Origin: CAVQBP01 sp964448105
GTDB taxonomy: Bacteria > Bacteroidota > Ignavibacteria > Ignavibacteriales > Ignavibacteriaceae
Assembly (NCBI GenBank): GCA_964448105.1
Contig: CAYUVK010000081.1
Coordinates: 1-22,951, forward strand
Direction of reading: 5' to 3'
Length of the DNA stretch: 22,951 bases
Shown: positions 1 through 10,900 of the stretch, piece by piece
Layout of the letters: each line of letters begins with the position of its first letter
Numbering within the stretch: position 1 is the stretch's first letter
Made by a program: the position numbers and the translations under genes
Notes under the pieces: generated by a model
What the model was told of the DNA's origin: nothing
Seen by the model: only the letters and a program-made list of their open reading frames with translations
Databases searched by the model: none

Positions 1-3000
1 CATGCATGTTTTTTAACATTAAAGAATTATTATTTGTAAGTATATCTTTATGGCCGCTGTTAAAAGAAGCAACCACGGGTTTACCGCAAGCCATATATTC
101 CATCAATACCAGGTTTGTACCCCCTTCGCATCTATTAGGAAATAAACCTATATCGGAACTGAGGTATAAATCTCTAAGCTTATTCCCTGGTGTAAGAGGC
201 AATGAAAATACTTTACTGCCGTCAATATTATTTATCTTACATAGATTAACCATAAAGTTTTTCCATGTCTCGTCTTTATATTCATAATTTATATGTTTAG
301 ATATTCCCATCGAATGCATTGTGTGCGGCCAGAGGTTATACCAGGCATTTATAAGTATAATATCAGAGAATTTTTGCTGTAATATCAGCAATGCCTTTAA
401 TACAAGATCCTGACCTTTTCGTAATTCAAATTTTCCTCCGGAAAAAATTACAAAAAGTTCATTACTCTTTTCTTTTTCACCCGGATGGAAAAGTTCCTGA
501 TCTACTCCCTGAATTAAAACACCGGTTTTCTTAATTCCTTTCTCTTTCAATTTCTGTTCATTCCATGAAGAACCTCCTAAAACAATATCATAATTAGCAG
601 CGTTTTTCACAGCAGCATCATTCAATTCATATTCAAAAAATGTATAACCGATATTTTTTGTTCCCCTAACATGATTAAGTCCACTGAAATCATGATTATT
701 TAAAGCATGAAATACTGTACCTTTCACTTTCCCGGTTTTTAGCAATTCCTCTTGTTCATCTATATTTATTATGTTTATCTTATTCGATAATTCTTTCTTT
801 AAATATTTACTGCAAACTCCCCAGCCGAAATTTTCTCCTGAAGTTAAATCCAAGTACAAAGCATCACAATTAGCTTCCGTGTTCCGGCATATAAAAATGT
901 AATATTCCTCATTGTTAGCCTTATAATGCTCAGTAATTTCTAAACCGGTTCTTTTTAATAAGGATTTCCAGACTTGGATCGGGTACAATGAAATGACATT
1001 TGATTTATTAATACTTTCTTCCGAAATATTTAAAGACGGCACTATAATTACTAAATAACCTTTGGGCTTTAATATTTTTTTGAGTTCTTTTAATGTATGG
1101 TAAGGTGCAAGATTATATTGAAGGGTGTTATTTGAAATTATAAGATCATAGACTTTTCCGTTCGATTCATAATAAAATTTTTCTGAGGTTATTGAAGTAC
1201 TTATCCTTTCAATGTTTTGATAATAAAGGTTTTTAAGATAATTGCCATCATATCCAAGATTAAGAATTTCTGCATTGTTTTCTAATTTTATTTTGCTGAA
1301 AATATTTTCATCAAGTTCAAAAGTAAAACTATCATGGTTACTATTTTTATTTGATAATTCCTTAATTAAATTTTCAAAAGAATTAAAAGACCGATTAATA
1401 TTTATATTCTTATTTTCAACTTTAGTTTTTACAAAATCGACTAAATCCTTTTTTAATTCTTTAAAGACTGAATTCCAATCGCTTATTTCAGGCTGACGAT
1501 ACAATTGTATTGTTGGATACCAAATTGATTTATCACCTTCCAGCAACCATCTCCAATCAGGCAAATACGGCAGCAAGATCCAGGCTGTTTTCCCTAATGC
1601 ACCTGCAAGATGAGCGACAGATGTATCAACTGTAATAATTAGATCAAGATTTTCAATAGCAGCAGCTGTATCTGCAAAAGATTTAATATGTTCATCAAGA
1701 TTAGTTAAAAGCAGTTGATAATCATATGCCTGTATTATGGGGAAGCCTTTTTGCAGACTGTAAAAATGTGTTCCTTCAGTAGAAAGCAAAGAGAGAAATT
1801 GCTGTAATCTTACAGAACGATGCCTGTCATTCGTATGAATAGGACTGCCTGCCCAAACAATTCCGATCTTAACTTTATCATTATCATTTATAATATCAGC
1901 CCATTTTTCTTTTAACTCTTTTTTGACCGATAAATAAGGAACCTTCGTAGGGATATTATCGGCATTGGTTTTAAAATACAATGGTAAACTTAAGAGAGGG
2001 ACTTCATAATCATATTCAATATTTGGCCTTTCAACAAAATTTTTTTCAATAATTTCATCGACACTATTAAAATTATGCAGTAATCCATGAAGTTCTTTTC
2101 CGCATTCCAATATTATATAACAGCCTTTTTCTTTAAGCATAGAGAGATACCTGATGAATTGTATAGCATCACCCAATCCCTGCTCCGCATATACTAATAC
2201 TTTCTTTCCTTTTAGATCATATTCTGGTTTAAATGTTTTATCAAATTTTCTTTTACCGAAATCTTTTCTCCCCTGCCTCCATTCATATTCTTTCCATCCT
2301 TCTTCAAATTGTCCCAACATCAAAAGAGCTTCCGCCTTATTATAATGTGCCAGGACGCTTTCAGAGTCCAAATCTATTCCAATATTGAAATATTTAATAG
2401 CTTCATGAAGATTTTTTCTTCTTAAAGCTACAAAACCAATATTGCTGTATGCAACCGATTTACCTCCATTATTTTTTTCATCTACAGATATTTCCAATGC
2501 TTTATTAAAATATTCCAATGCTGCATCAAAATCATCTTTATGCAGCTTTATGGTCCCTAAATTTATTATTGCGTTGAAATATTTTGAATTATACTTAAGT
2601 GCAGAATTAAAGCACTTTTCAGCTTCATCATAATTTTTTAAAGAAGAATATAACAGTCCTAGATTATTGAATGCATCTATATATTCGGGATTTAATTCAA
2701 TTGCTTTTTTATACTGCGCTAATGCGAGATCATTATTATCCAAATTCTGATAACATACACCCAGACTGTACTGTGCTTCGGCATTTTTATCATTTAATTC
2801 TATTATCCTTTTATAACACCCGGCTGATTTTTCAAAATTATTCAGATTGAAATAAATGATCCCGAGTGAGGTTAAAAGATGCGTATTATCGGGAGCTTTT
2901 TTAAGAAGATTTATTATTATTTCTTTTGCTGCGCCAAATTCCTTCTTCTCGAATAGTTCAAATGCTTCCCGGTATTCTTCAGATTTATCCTTATCAATGG

Positions 3001-3439
3001 AAAGATTTGAAAGGTTGCTCATTGCGTTAGAATTACCAGGCTTAACTTTCACAGCCATCCTAAATGCTTTTTCTGCTTCATCATATCTATTCATGCTTTT
3101 ATAAATGATAGCAATATTATTATGAGCTTCAGACAGAAACGGATTTAGTTCAGTTACTTTTTGATAATTCTTTAAAGCTTCTTCGTTTTTATTTTGATTC
3201 TGCAGGCATAAAGCCAGGTTATAATAAGCCTCGGCATGGTTTTTTTTAATTCTAACAACTTCTTCAAACAATGGAATAGCTGATTCATAATTACCAAGTT
3301 TTGATTTCACAACAGCAAGGAAATACAATACATCTGCATTATTCTTATCTTCTTCCTTAAGTTTTAATAAGATATCCTCGGAAGATTTGTAATCTTTTTC
3401 TTTAAAATGTTTAACTGCCAGTTGGTAAGTATCTATCAT
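1..3439 (-). CDS. TPR / GT9-like / methyltransferase-like / GT4 fusion protein, 3' end cut by window edge
   Basis: An open frame runs from an ATG at 3439 to the left edge without a stop (1146 codons visible). Residues 1 to about 400 are tandem TPR units (motifs of the type AEAYYNLA, ELNPEYIDAFNNLG). About 405-665 is the heptosyltransferase/GT9-like domain often found behind TPRs: a GLGD turn ending at D424, WAGSP near 529, DTSVAH at 605-610, and then LPYLPDWRW. About 720-845 resembles a SAM methyltransferase, with ILKPKGYLVIIVPS, but its expected glycine-rich loop reads NLGYDGN. From about 855 comes a GT4 glycosyltransferase with SGGKFELRKGQD and EGGTNLVLMEYMACGKPV; little of it should be missing. 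The gene starts 21 bp after the GT2-TPR gene, with no Shine-Dalgarno, so it is probably in the same operon. The family assignments rest on motifs. Sugar donor and acceptor are unknown. The TPR-GT9 pairing recalls protein O-glycosyltransferases, but that is inference. Confidence 0.93.
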   Translation of the reverse strand, partial: MIDTYQLAVKHFKEKDYKSSEDILLKLKEEDKNNADVLYFLAVVKSKLGNYESAIPLFEEVVRIKKNHAEAYYNLALCLQNQNKNEEALKNYQKVTELNPFLSEAHNNIAIIYKSMNRYDEAEKAFRMAVKVKPGNSNAMSNLSNLSIDKDKSEEYREAFELFEKKEFGAAKEIIINLLKKAPDNTHLLTSLGIIYFNLNNFEKSAGCYKRIIELNDKNAEAQYSLGVCYQNLDNNDLALAQYKKAIELNPEYIDAFNNLGLLYSSLKNYDEAEKCFNSALKYNSKYFNAIINLGTIKLHKDDFDAALEYFNKALEISVDEKNNGGKSVAYSNIGFVALRRKNLHEAIKYFNIGIDLDSESVLAHYNKAEALLMLGQFEEGWKEYEWRQGRKDFGKRKFDKTFKPEYDLKGKKVLVYAEQGLGDAIQFIRYLSMLKEKGCYIILECGKELHGLLHNFNSVDEIIEKNFVERPNIEYDYEVPLLSLPLYFKTNADNIPTKVPYLSVKKELKEKWADIINDNDKVKIGIVWAGSPIHTNDRHRSVRLQQFLSLLSTEGTHFYSLQKGFPIIQAYDYQLLLTNLDEHIKSFADTAAAIENLDLIITVDTSVAHLAGALGKTAWILLPYLPDWRWLLEGDKSIWYPTIQLYRQPEISDWNSVFKELKKDLVDFVKTKVENKNININRSFNSFENLIKELSNKNSNHDSFTFELDENIFSKIKLENNAEILNLGYDGNYLKNLYYQNIERISTSITSEKFYYESNGKVYDLIISNNTLQYNLAPYHTLKELKKILKPKGYLVIIVPSLNISEESINKSNVISLYPIQVWKSLLKRTGLEITEHYKANNEEYYIFICRNTEANCDALYLDLTSGENFGWGVCSKYLKKELSNKINIINIDEQEELLKTGKVKGTVFHALNNHDFSGLNHVRGTKNIGYTFFEYELNDAAVKNAANYDIVLGGSSWNEQKLKEKGIKKTGVLIQGVDQELFHPGEKEKSNELFVIFSGGKFELRKGQDLVLKALLILQQKFSDIILINAWYNLWPHTMHSMGISKHINYEYKDETWKNFMVNLCKINNIDGSKVFSLPLTPGNKLRDLYLSSDIGLFPNRCEGGTNLVLMEYMACGKPVVASFNSGHKDILTNNNSLMLKNMH

Positions 3440-3460
3440 AATTTTATAAATATTTTGTAA

Positions 3461-4960
3461 TTATTTTTTAAATATTGTACTAAGTTTTTGTTTTAATATT
3501 TCAAACTTGGAATTAAACTCAGGTATATTACCGAATTCTTTTTCAGCCATGATTAATAAAGCAGGAATTTTTTCAAGCTGATTATCCTGAAGGTAAACGG
3601 ATACTAAATAAAATACCGATGCAGGATCTTTTTCTTTCAATATTAACGATTCTTCAAATAAACTTGCTGCTTCATTTAAAAAATTATTTTCAAAATACAG
3701 CAGACCTAAAGCCTTCAAAAATTTTGAATTATTCTTGAATGAATTATAAATCTCCTTTAAAATTTCAAGAGCTAAATATTTTTCATTATATCTTTCTAAC
3801 AATGTTAAGAACATGTCAAGATTGTCATTAGAAATCATTCGTACAATTTCATCTTTCTCATGTTCAATAAATTTTTTATTCTCAAGTAATTTTTTGATTA
3901 TGCCGTATAATTTCTCATTTTCATTTTTGAGCACGTCTAAGAAATAATTCAATTCAATATTATTTGAAGATAATATCGAAGAATAAATTCCCTTAGATAT
4001 TATTGTTTCATTTTTTAATCCAATTGCCAAGGCAGATTTATTTATGCCGGATAAAACTTTTATATTTTGAAGTAAAGCTGTTTTACAATATCTAAATGAT
4101 TCATCAATTTTATTTAATCTGAAATATATTTCGGATGCCAATAAATTTAATAACGGATTAGACGGATCCTCCTTAAGACCTTTCTCGAGATATTCCAATG
4201 CCTCATTTAAATTCTGTTTTTTGTATTCATATCCCGAAAGGTTCAAATAAGCGAATGCTTTGTATTCTTTTTTTAAACTATTTTTATAAACAGACTGTTT
4301 ATAGTATTTTCTAGCTTCGTCATAATCTTCTAAAGTTGTATATGTGTTTGCAAGCTGGTATGCATTATAGGGTGATTTATTTTTTTCATATTCATCTTTT
4401 AATATTTCCAAATTTCGTTTTGCTTTATTTTTAAGCTCACCATCAACAATATTATAACCTACATGAATTATTTCTATATTCGAATCCAGGATTTTATATT
4501 CATTTTCCAATAATGAATCGTCTATTTGTTCATGTATTCTGCCGTTAAATTTTATATTCGGATTATTATGAAATAAGCGCGTATATCTCATAAAATTAGG
4601 TTTACCATTAATTTCATCAATACTATTTACTACACACCTGAAACCTAGCAGATCATTTTTAGTGACTATATTTTTTAACTCATTAATCGATTTAGCAGAT
4701 AATCTTTCATCCGCATCTAAATATAAAATCCAATCACTGGTTGATTTACTCAACGCATAATTTCTCGCAGCAGAAAAATCATCTGTCCATTCATAATGAA
4801 GTACCTTAGCATTAAATTCTTCTGCAATATTAATAGTATCATCAGATGAACCTGTATCAACAAGAACTATTTCATCGATAATGTCTTTTACTGATTCAAG
4901 ACATTCCTTCAAATATTTCTCTTCATTCTTAACAATCATGCTAAGAGTTATTTTCGGCAC
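3461..4960 (-). CDS. GT2 glycosyltransferase with C-terminal TPR repeats
   Basis: This is a 499-residue protein with a GTG start. Residues 1 to about 180 form a GT2 (GT-A fold) domain: the SMIVKNEE opening, DTGSSDDT at 35-42 for nucleotide binding, the metal-binding LDADE at 81-85, and RIHEQ at 141-145. This is the common 'glycosyltransferase plus TPR' architecture. Residues about 195-300 and 395-485 are TPR-like helical repeats (YQLANTYTTLEDYDEARKYY, YLNLSGYEYKKQNLNEALEY). No signal peptide or membrane helix is seen, so it should be cytoplasmic and transfer a sugar from a nucleotide donor. The GTG start is secure: it begins exactly where GT2 domains begin, and a perfect AGGAGG lies 7 nt upstream, the only strong ribosome binding site in the island. 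It lies 24 bp after the 2378-residue giant and 21 bp before the next fusion. The specific sugar cannot be read from sequence. Confidence 0.94.
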   Translation of the reverse strand: MPKITLSMIVKNEEKYLKECLESVKDIIDEIVLVDTGSSDDTINIAEEFNAKVLHYEWTDDFSAARNYALSKSTSDWILYLDADERLSAKSINELKNIVTKNDLLGFRCVVNSIDEINGKPNFMRYTRLFHNNPNIKFNGRIHEQIDDSLLENEYKILDSNIEIIHVGYNIVDGELKNKAKRNLEILKDEYEKNKSPYNAYQLANTYTTLEDYDEARKYYKQSVYKNSLKKEYKAFAYLNLSGYEYKKQNLNEALEYLEKGLKEDPSNPLLNLLASEIYFRLNKIDESFRYCKTALLQNIKVLSGINKSALAIGLKNETIISKGIYSSILSSNNIELNYFLDVLKNENEKLYGIIKKLLENKKFIEHEKDEIVRMISNDNLDMFLTLLERYNEKYLALEILKEIYNSFKNNSKFLKALGLLYFENNFLNEAASLFEESLILKEKDPASVFYLVSVYLQDNQLEKIPALLIMAEKEFGNIPEFNSKFEILKQKLSTIFKK

Positions 4961-4967
4961 TTTTAAA

Positions 4968-4973
4968 CCTCCT
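4968..4973 (-). promoter_or_regulatory. Consensus ribosome binding site (AGGAGG) for the GTG-started GT2-TPR gene
   Basis: The minus strand reads AGGAGG, a 7-nt spacer (TTTAAAA), then GTG. This fixes the start of the 499-residue gene at 4960. No other gene in the window has a comparable site at normal spacing. The GTG gene may therefore depend on it for efficient initiation. Confidence 0.8.
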
Positions 4974-4984
4974 GCTTAATTGTT

Positions 4985-7900
4985 TCATTTGAGTTGTAAC
5001 AGAGTATTATGATTATACGGATAAGCTAGTAATTTATTTACCTTTTCAAGACCGCTTAATGCATATTGATTTTCAGGATTATTTTTTACTGCAAATTCAT
5101 ACATAGTTTTTGCTTCTTTGTCTTTTCCATCAAGATAGAATAATTCGCCTAGACCGGCACAAGCCTGGGATGATTCAGGGTTTATATTTAATGCGGTCTC
5201 AAAACTTTCTCTTGCATTTCTCTTATCATCCAATCCCAGGTAATTAAAGCCTTTCATATTTTCGAAAGCTGCAATTAATTCTTTATCACTGATTGAATAG
5301 AATAATTCTTCAGACTTGTTTAGTGTGTCAATAGCTTCATCAAAATGCTTTAAGCTAAATAATTCATAAGAAGCTCCCAGGATTTTATTTAAAACGGACT
5401 GTAATTTGGAATAATCCGATTCATTTAAATTTTCGTTTATTTCATTTGATACTAATTTGTCTTCCGCAAAATTTTTTCCAGATTTTATGAAATACCAGCT
5501 TCTTATAGTATTTTCTTCAGTCAGATAAAGGTTTACTTCTTTGCTGCTTATGAAATTATCCACTGCGCTTTTGACTCCAAAAGTGCCTCCTATTAATTCT
5601 CCATCGATATAATCATGCCCTGCAAAGACTCCACCTTTTTTTAGTTTCGGATACCAAGCTTCAAGATCATTCGTGCAGCCTTCATAAGAATGATCTGCAT
5701 CCAGATATATCCAATCGAAAAATTCATTGGGGAATTGTTTTGAAGCTTCAATGGAATTTTTCCTAATTATTTGAACACTTTGATTATCCATAAATCTATT
5801 GATAACAGAGAAATAGAGTTCTTTTTGTTTTTCATCGGATACATTAGCTATATCTTTATAATTTGGACTATATTTCCACCAATCAATTAGATACAATTCT
5901 TCCCCTTCCCATGTATCTCGTAAGGTCTGCGAATATAAGCCAGCCTGAACACCTACCTCGGCTCCTTTACCATAAAGTTCAAGTTGATTAAATAATTTGC
6001 CGAAGTCATTTCTATGATAAATTTTTAATTTATCATTCGATTGTGTTTTAGAATCAAAAGGTGACCCATTATCATTTAAAAGCCTGTTTATTTTTTCTAA
6101 ACCATCAACAGCAAATAAATTATTTGGATTATTTTGAACCGCTTTCTCAAACATAATTTTTGCCTGTTCATTATATTCATTTAAGAACAATATTTCACCT
6201 AAACCGGCATATGCCTGGGAAGAATCCGGATTTATTTCAAGAGCTTTTTGAAAACATGCTTTAGCATTGTCAATATCATTTAATCCTAAATAATTAAAAC
6301 CTTTCATGTTATAAAATGATGCAGCAAACTCGGTGTTTTTAGGTTTGCTTAACTGGCCGTTAAAAATTTTTTCTGCTTGAGACAGCTTATCTAATGATTC
6401 ATTAAATTTCTTTCCACTAAACATTTCATAAGCTTCATTAATCAGTCTGTCTGTTTCCGATTCAATATTTTCATTTTCCTGAGCAGGTAAATCTGTTTCT
6501 TCGCTTGAATTGAATAAAGAATTATCATTTTCGGAAAGGTTAAGAATTTTATTAACCTTAGATAATCCTTCAATTGCCACTTTGTTTTCCGGATTATTTT
6601 TTACTCCCCATTCGTACATTGTTTTGGCTGCTAGATAATTCTTCGACGTAAATAGTACCTCACCTAATCCCGTACAGGCATGTGAGGAATTTTTATCTTC
6701 ATTTAAAGCATGTTCAAAATATTTTTTAGCCGTTTCCAGATTACCCTTAATTAGAGAAACATTTCCGGCAAGATTCAGCAAGTTCGCCAAATCCGGATCA
6801 TGATCTTCGTGGTCGAATTTATCGTACAATTCAACAGAATTATTCAGATAATCCAATGCAACATCATACTCCTTTTCTTCTATTAAAGATAAAGCTCTTT
6901 CCAGATTTTCTGTAAACTCATTCTTATTTAATGTGAACATGATCTTTCTTCCTTTCGTTTGTTTTCCTCCTACCCAAATTTCTTCCGGGGTAGCACCCCA
7001 TTTATCTATAAATATTTTTTGATTTGTTTCTAATGTTGTTTTGTATTTTTCCAATCCATCAGCGGTAAAACTTTTTGAGCCGAAATGATGAATAAAAACA
7101 TCTTTTGCAATTACGGTTTTAAAATCTGCTTTTTGAGCTCTCAGGCAATAATCATCATCTTCGAAATTCCCGGGCGAAAAACGTTCATCCAGTCCACCGA
7201 TTTTCTCTATTACTTCTTTCTTAATTAAAGTACATAGAAAAGCTATCCTTGGGAATTCGAAAATTACGCCTTCATTTTTTTGTTTTACCTTTGCAGCATA
7301 ATTATGCATCTCTTCAATAGTACCATACTTTGAATTTTCATCAAGTTGCATACCACTTACTAAATTGCTTACAGGTCCTACTAAGCCAATTCTCGGATCA
7401 CTTTCGGCAATGGCAATCATCCTCTCGAGCCACCCATTAGTAACAACTATATCATTGTTAACAACAATGATGAATTTACCTTTTGCTTCCTTTAATCCTA
7501 TATTTATACCTTTTGGGAATCCGAGATTCTTTTCATTCAAAAATATCCTTGTGCTAGATTCATTTTTTACAAACTTTTTAAGAAATTCAACCGTTCCATC
7601 ATTACTGTTATTATCAATAATCAGCAATTCATATTTACTCTTTGTATTCTTTCTTATTGATTCAATGAATTCCTTAGTATATTGTAATCCATTATACGTT
7701 AAAACTATAATTGAAGCAGCAAAAGATTCGACGTCCTTTTCATTTTTCAAGGGGCCTTGAACCTGCCTCTCGAATGGAATATAAATCTTTATTTTGTCCG
7801 TGTCTGTAAGAATTTCTTGACCGTTTTTTTCCAGAATATAATCCGGTTTAATTCTATCGATCCACTTTTTATGGAGGCGGTTAATGTTATGAGAAACTTT

Positions 7901-10900
7901 TGAAAACCTTTCCGGGCCGCTTTGCGATTCATAATGGAAAACAATGCTTCCCGGTTGATAAACCAGTTTATAACCTAGTTCCCCGAATTTGAAACATAAA
8001 TCAACATCCTCATATCCATTCCAATATTCCTCATCAAATCCTTGCACCTCATCGAATACTTTTTTTCTTACTAAAAGACATGCTGCCGTTAATGCCTGGT
8101 ATGTTTTTAATTTATTCGCATCAGCAATATTAGAAGGTGCTTTCCAATATAAATGCCGTGCGACGAGTGGGTCGGGAAGTTGTCTATCTTTTATTATTGC
8201 TACACCAGCGTGCTGCAAACTTCCATCTGGGAATAATAATTTACTCCCTACTGCTGCAACATTACAGTCGTTATTAATTATTTCATATAGTTTTTTCAAC
8301 CATCCAGGTGTTGGTTCAGTATCATTATTAAGGAAAAGGACATACTTTCCTTTCGCTTGTTTTACACCTTTATTATTTGCTTTGGCAAATCCCTTGTTCT
8401 TAGTATTTGCTATTACTGAAAAATTCTGAAATACTCTTTTAGCAAATTCCAGATAACTGGCAGTACCATCAGTGGATGCATTATCAACAACTATTACCTC
8501 AAAATTTATATCATGTGATGTATTTTTATAAAGAGCGAGTAAACATTTTTGAGTCAGCTCAACTTTATTATAGAGAGGAATAATAATAGAAACATGTAAT
8601 GGTTCATCAGTGTTTTTGATTTGCCCGGAATTAATTGCCCTTTGCTTAATGATGTTCAGATTAATTACCTGGTTATTCAATATATCCTTGTAATCTTTAC
8701 TAAGGTTGTAATGCTTAGCAATGATATCCCTGTAAGAATTATAAAAATCAAGGCTTTGGGAACTTGTCATATTGCTCTTATCGGTTCTTTGCCTAAATTC
8801 GGAAGTGATCTTCTTTATATGGTAAAATTCATATTTCTCTGAAAACCTTATCCAGAATTCCCAATCTTCATGTGCTTTAAGGGTCTCATCGAACCAACCT
8901 ACATTATTCAGACAGGATTTTTCATGCATAAAACAAAGAACCGGTGCAATATTTAGATTTAATAATTTTTCTTTTGAGAAGTCATTTGAGAATGGTATAT
9001 CCTTATTAACAGTAACATATTTTCCATCTTTGAATTCTTGGATTACTCTGTAAGCATCAGTATAGGCGATTTTATAGTTACTATTTTCCAAAAAAGATAA
9101 TAAGATTTTAAGATGATCAGGATAATAAACATCGTCATCGTCCAGGTAGGCTATATATTTACCTTTAGCATTTTTTAAACCAGTATTTCTTGCGGCGGCG
9201 AGGCCTTTATTAGATTTATGAACAAAATATTTAATTCTGTTGTCATTAAATTCAGTAATAACATTTTGAACATCTTCACCGGCATCATTAACAACAAGAA
9301 TCTCAAAATCATTAAAACTTTGTTGAAGAACACTATCAATTGCAAAAAGTAAATTTTTATGGCGATTATAAGTGGGTATTATTACAGATACCCTTGGAAA
9401 ATTAGTTTCTTCTCCTATTTGATCAAGAAATATTTCTGCATTTTTAATAATCTCGGTGGGATAAATTCCTTTATTATTAATAATAATCTGAGCAACTTTT
9501 CTTTTTTGATCTTTTATTGCTTCTTGAAATAATCCGGTATCGTGCCGTCGATAATAAAATAAAGGTTCATGAATTAGTTGTCCGAAATAACCTTTAGCAC
9601 CTAAGGCTATCCAAAAGTCCCAATCTTCCAGTCCTTTAACATTCGTTCTATATCCTCCTACATCTTCCCATGATTTTTTTCTAAATAAGGAAGTGACAGA
9701 TATAATATTTCTATATTTCAAAATATTAAATTTATATTCTTCTGTTTTAACAACTTGTTCTACTCCGTCAAAGTCTTGTCGGTATGTATAAGCAATACTT
9801 ATACTTGGATTTCCTTCTAAAACCGATACACATTTTTGCAAAAAAGTCGGGGCGATTTTATCATCCGCATCTAAACACAGAATATATTCACCCTTTGAAG
9901 CTTTAATCCCATTATTTCGCGATATAGCAGGTTGACCGGAGTTGTTTTGATTCAAAATTTTTATTGAATACAAGATATATTTATTTGCTAAGTGATTTGC
10001 AACTTCAGCAGAATTATCAGTGCTTCCATCATTGACAATGATAATTTCGAAATTTTGATATGTTTGATTAATTACGCTCTCAACCGCTTCTGTGAGATAC
10101 ATACCATAATTATAACATGCAATAACTACTGATACTAAAGGATTATTCTTTTCTGCATCACATTTTTCCCTTACTTTTTCACACTCAGGATAAATTTTTT
10201 CCCAGTTCTCATCTCCTATTTTTGCATCTTTATGGAATCTATAATTTGCGAAAATCTGATTAATGTGGTAGAATCTGTTTTCCTTTGCAAACCTCATCCA
10301 TAAATCATAATCCATTACATAATTAAGACTTACATCTATTAAACCGGATTCACTTAACAACTTTCTTCTAAAAAAAACTGCCGGTTGTGTTGGGATTGAT
10401 CTTGGTGTCCGATAATTTTTTAATTCGTTGAATCCTCTTTCAAAGTTTATAACACGGTCGAATATTTTACCATCTTTATCAACAAGATTACAATTGCCCA
10501 TAACCACATTTTTATCTTGGTTCTCTTCAAAGAATTTTGAAACAGCATTAAAAGTATTTGGTTCATACCAATCGTCAGAATTTATCCAGGCAATAATTTC
10601 CCCTGTAGCTTTTTTGAATCCTTTATTTAAGGCATCTGCTTGACCATTATCTTTTTCAGATATCCATTTTAAGTGTGGATACTTTTTTAATATTTCTATC
10701 GTTTCGTCTGTTGAACCGCCGTCGATTATTATATGCTCGAAGTTAGGGTAATTCTGATCCAGCACACTTTGTATTGTTTGTTCAATAAATTTACCCTGGT
10801 TATAAGAAGGAGTAACAACAGATATCTGTAAAAAACTTTTCTTGCTATGAGAAATTTTTTTAGATAGACTGTTTTCAACAGGTTTCTTTTGAGGAGCACA

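Noticed and set aside
1..3439. Possible frameshift or pseudogene at the left edge, because no closed frame ends in the window
   Set aside because: The frame of the ATG at 3439 is the same frame that encodes the GT4 motifs at 2-140, and the domains between read through coherently. The gene is cut by the window edge, not broken.
7365..8429. Open frames of 131 and 146 codons on the plus strand
   Set aside because: They lie wholly inside the giant glycosyltransferase on the other strand, whose frame encodes intact GT2 motifs. Their translations are low-complexity and match nothing recognisable. All other plus-strand frames are shadows in the same way.
7847..10831. The five consecutive GT2 domains as recent tandem gene duplications
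   Set aside because: Outside the family motifs the domains differ strongly in sequence and subtype, so they look like old or independently recruited domains and not recent copies.
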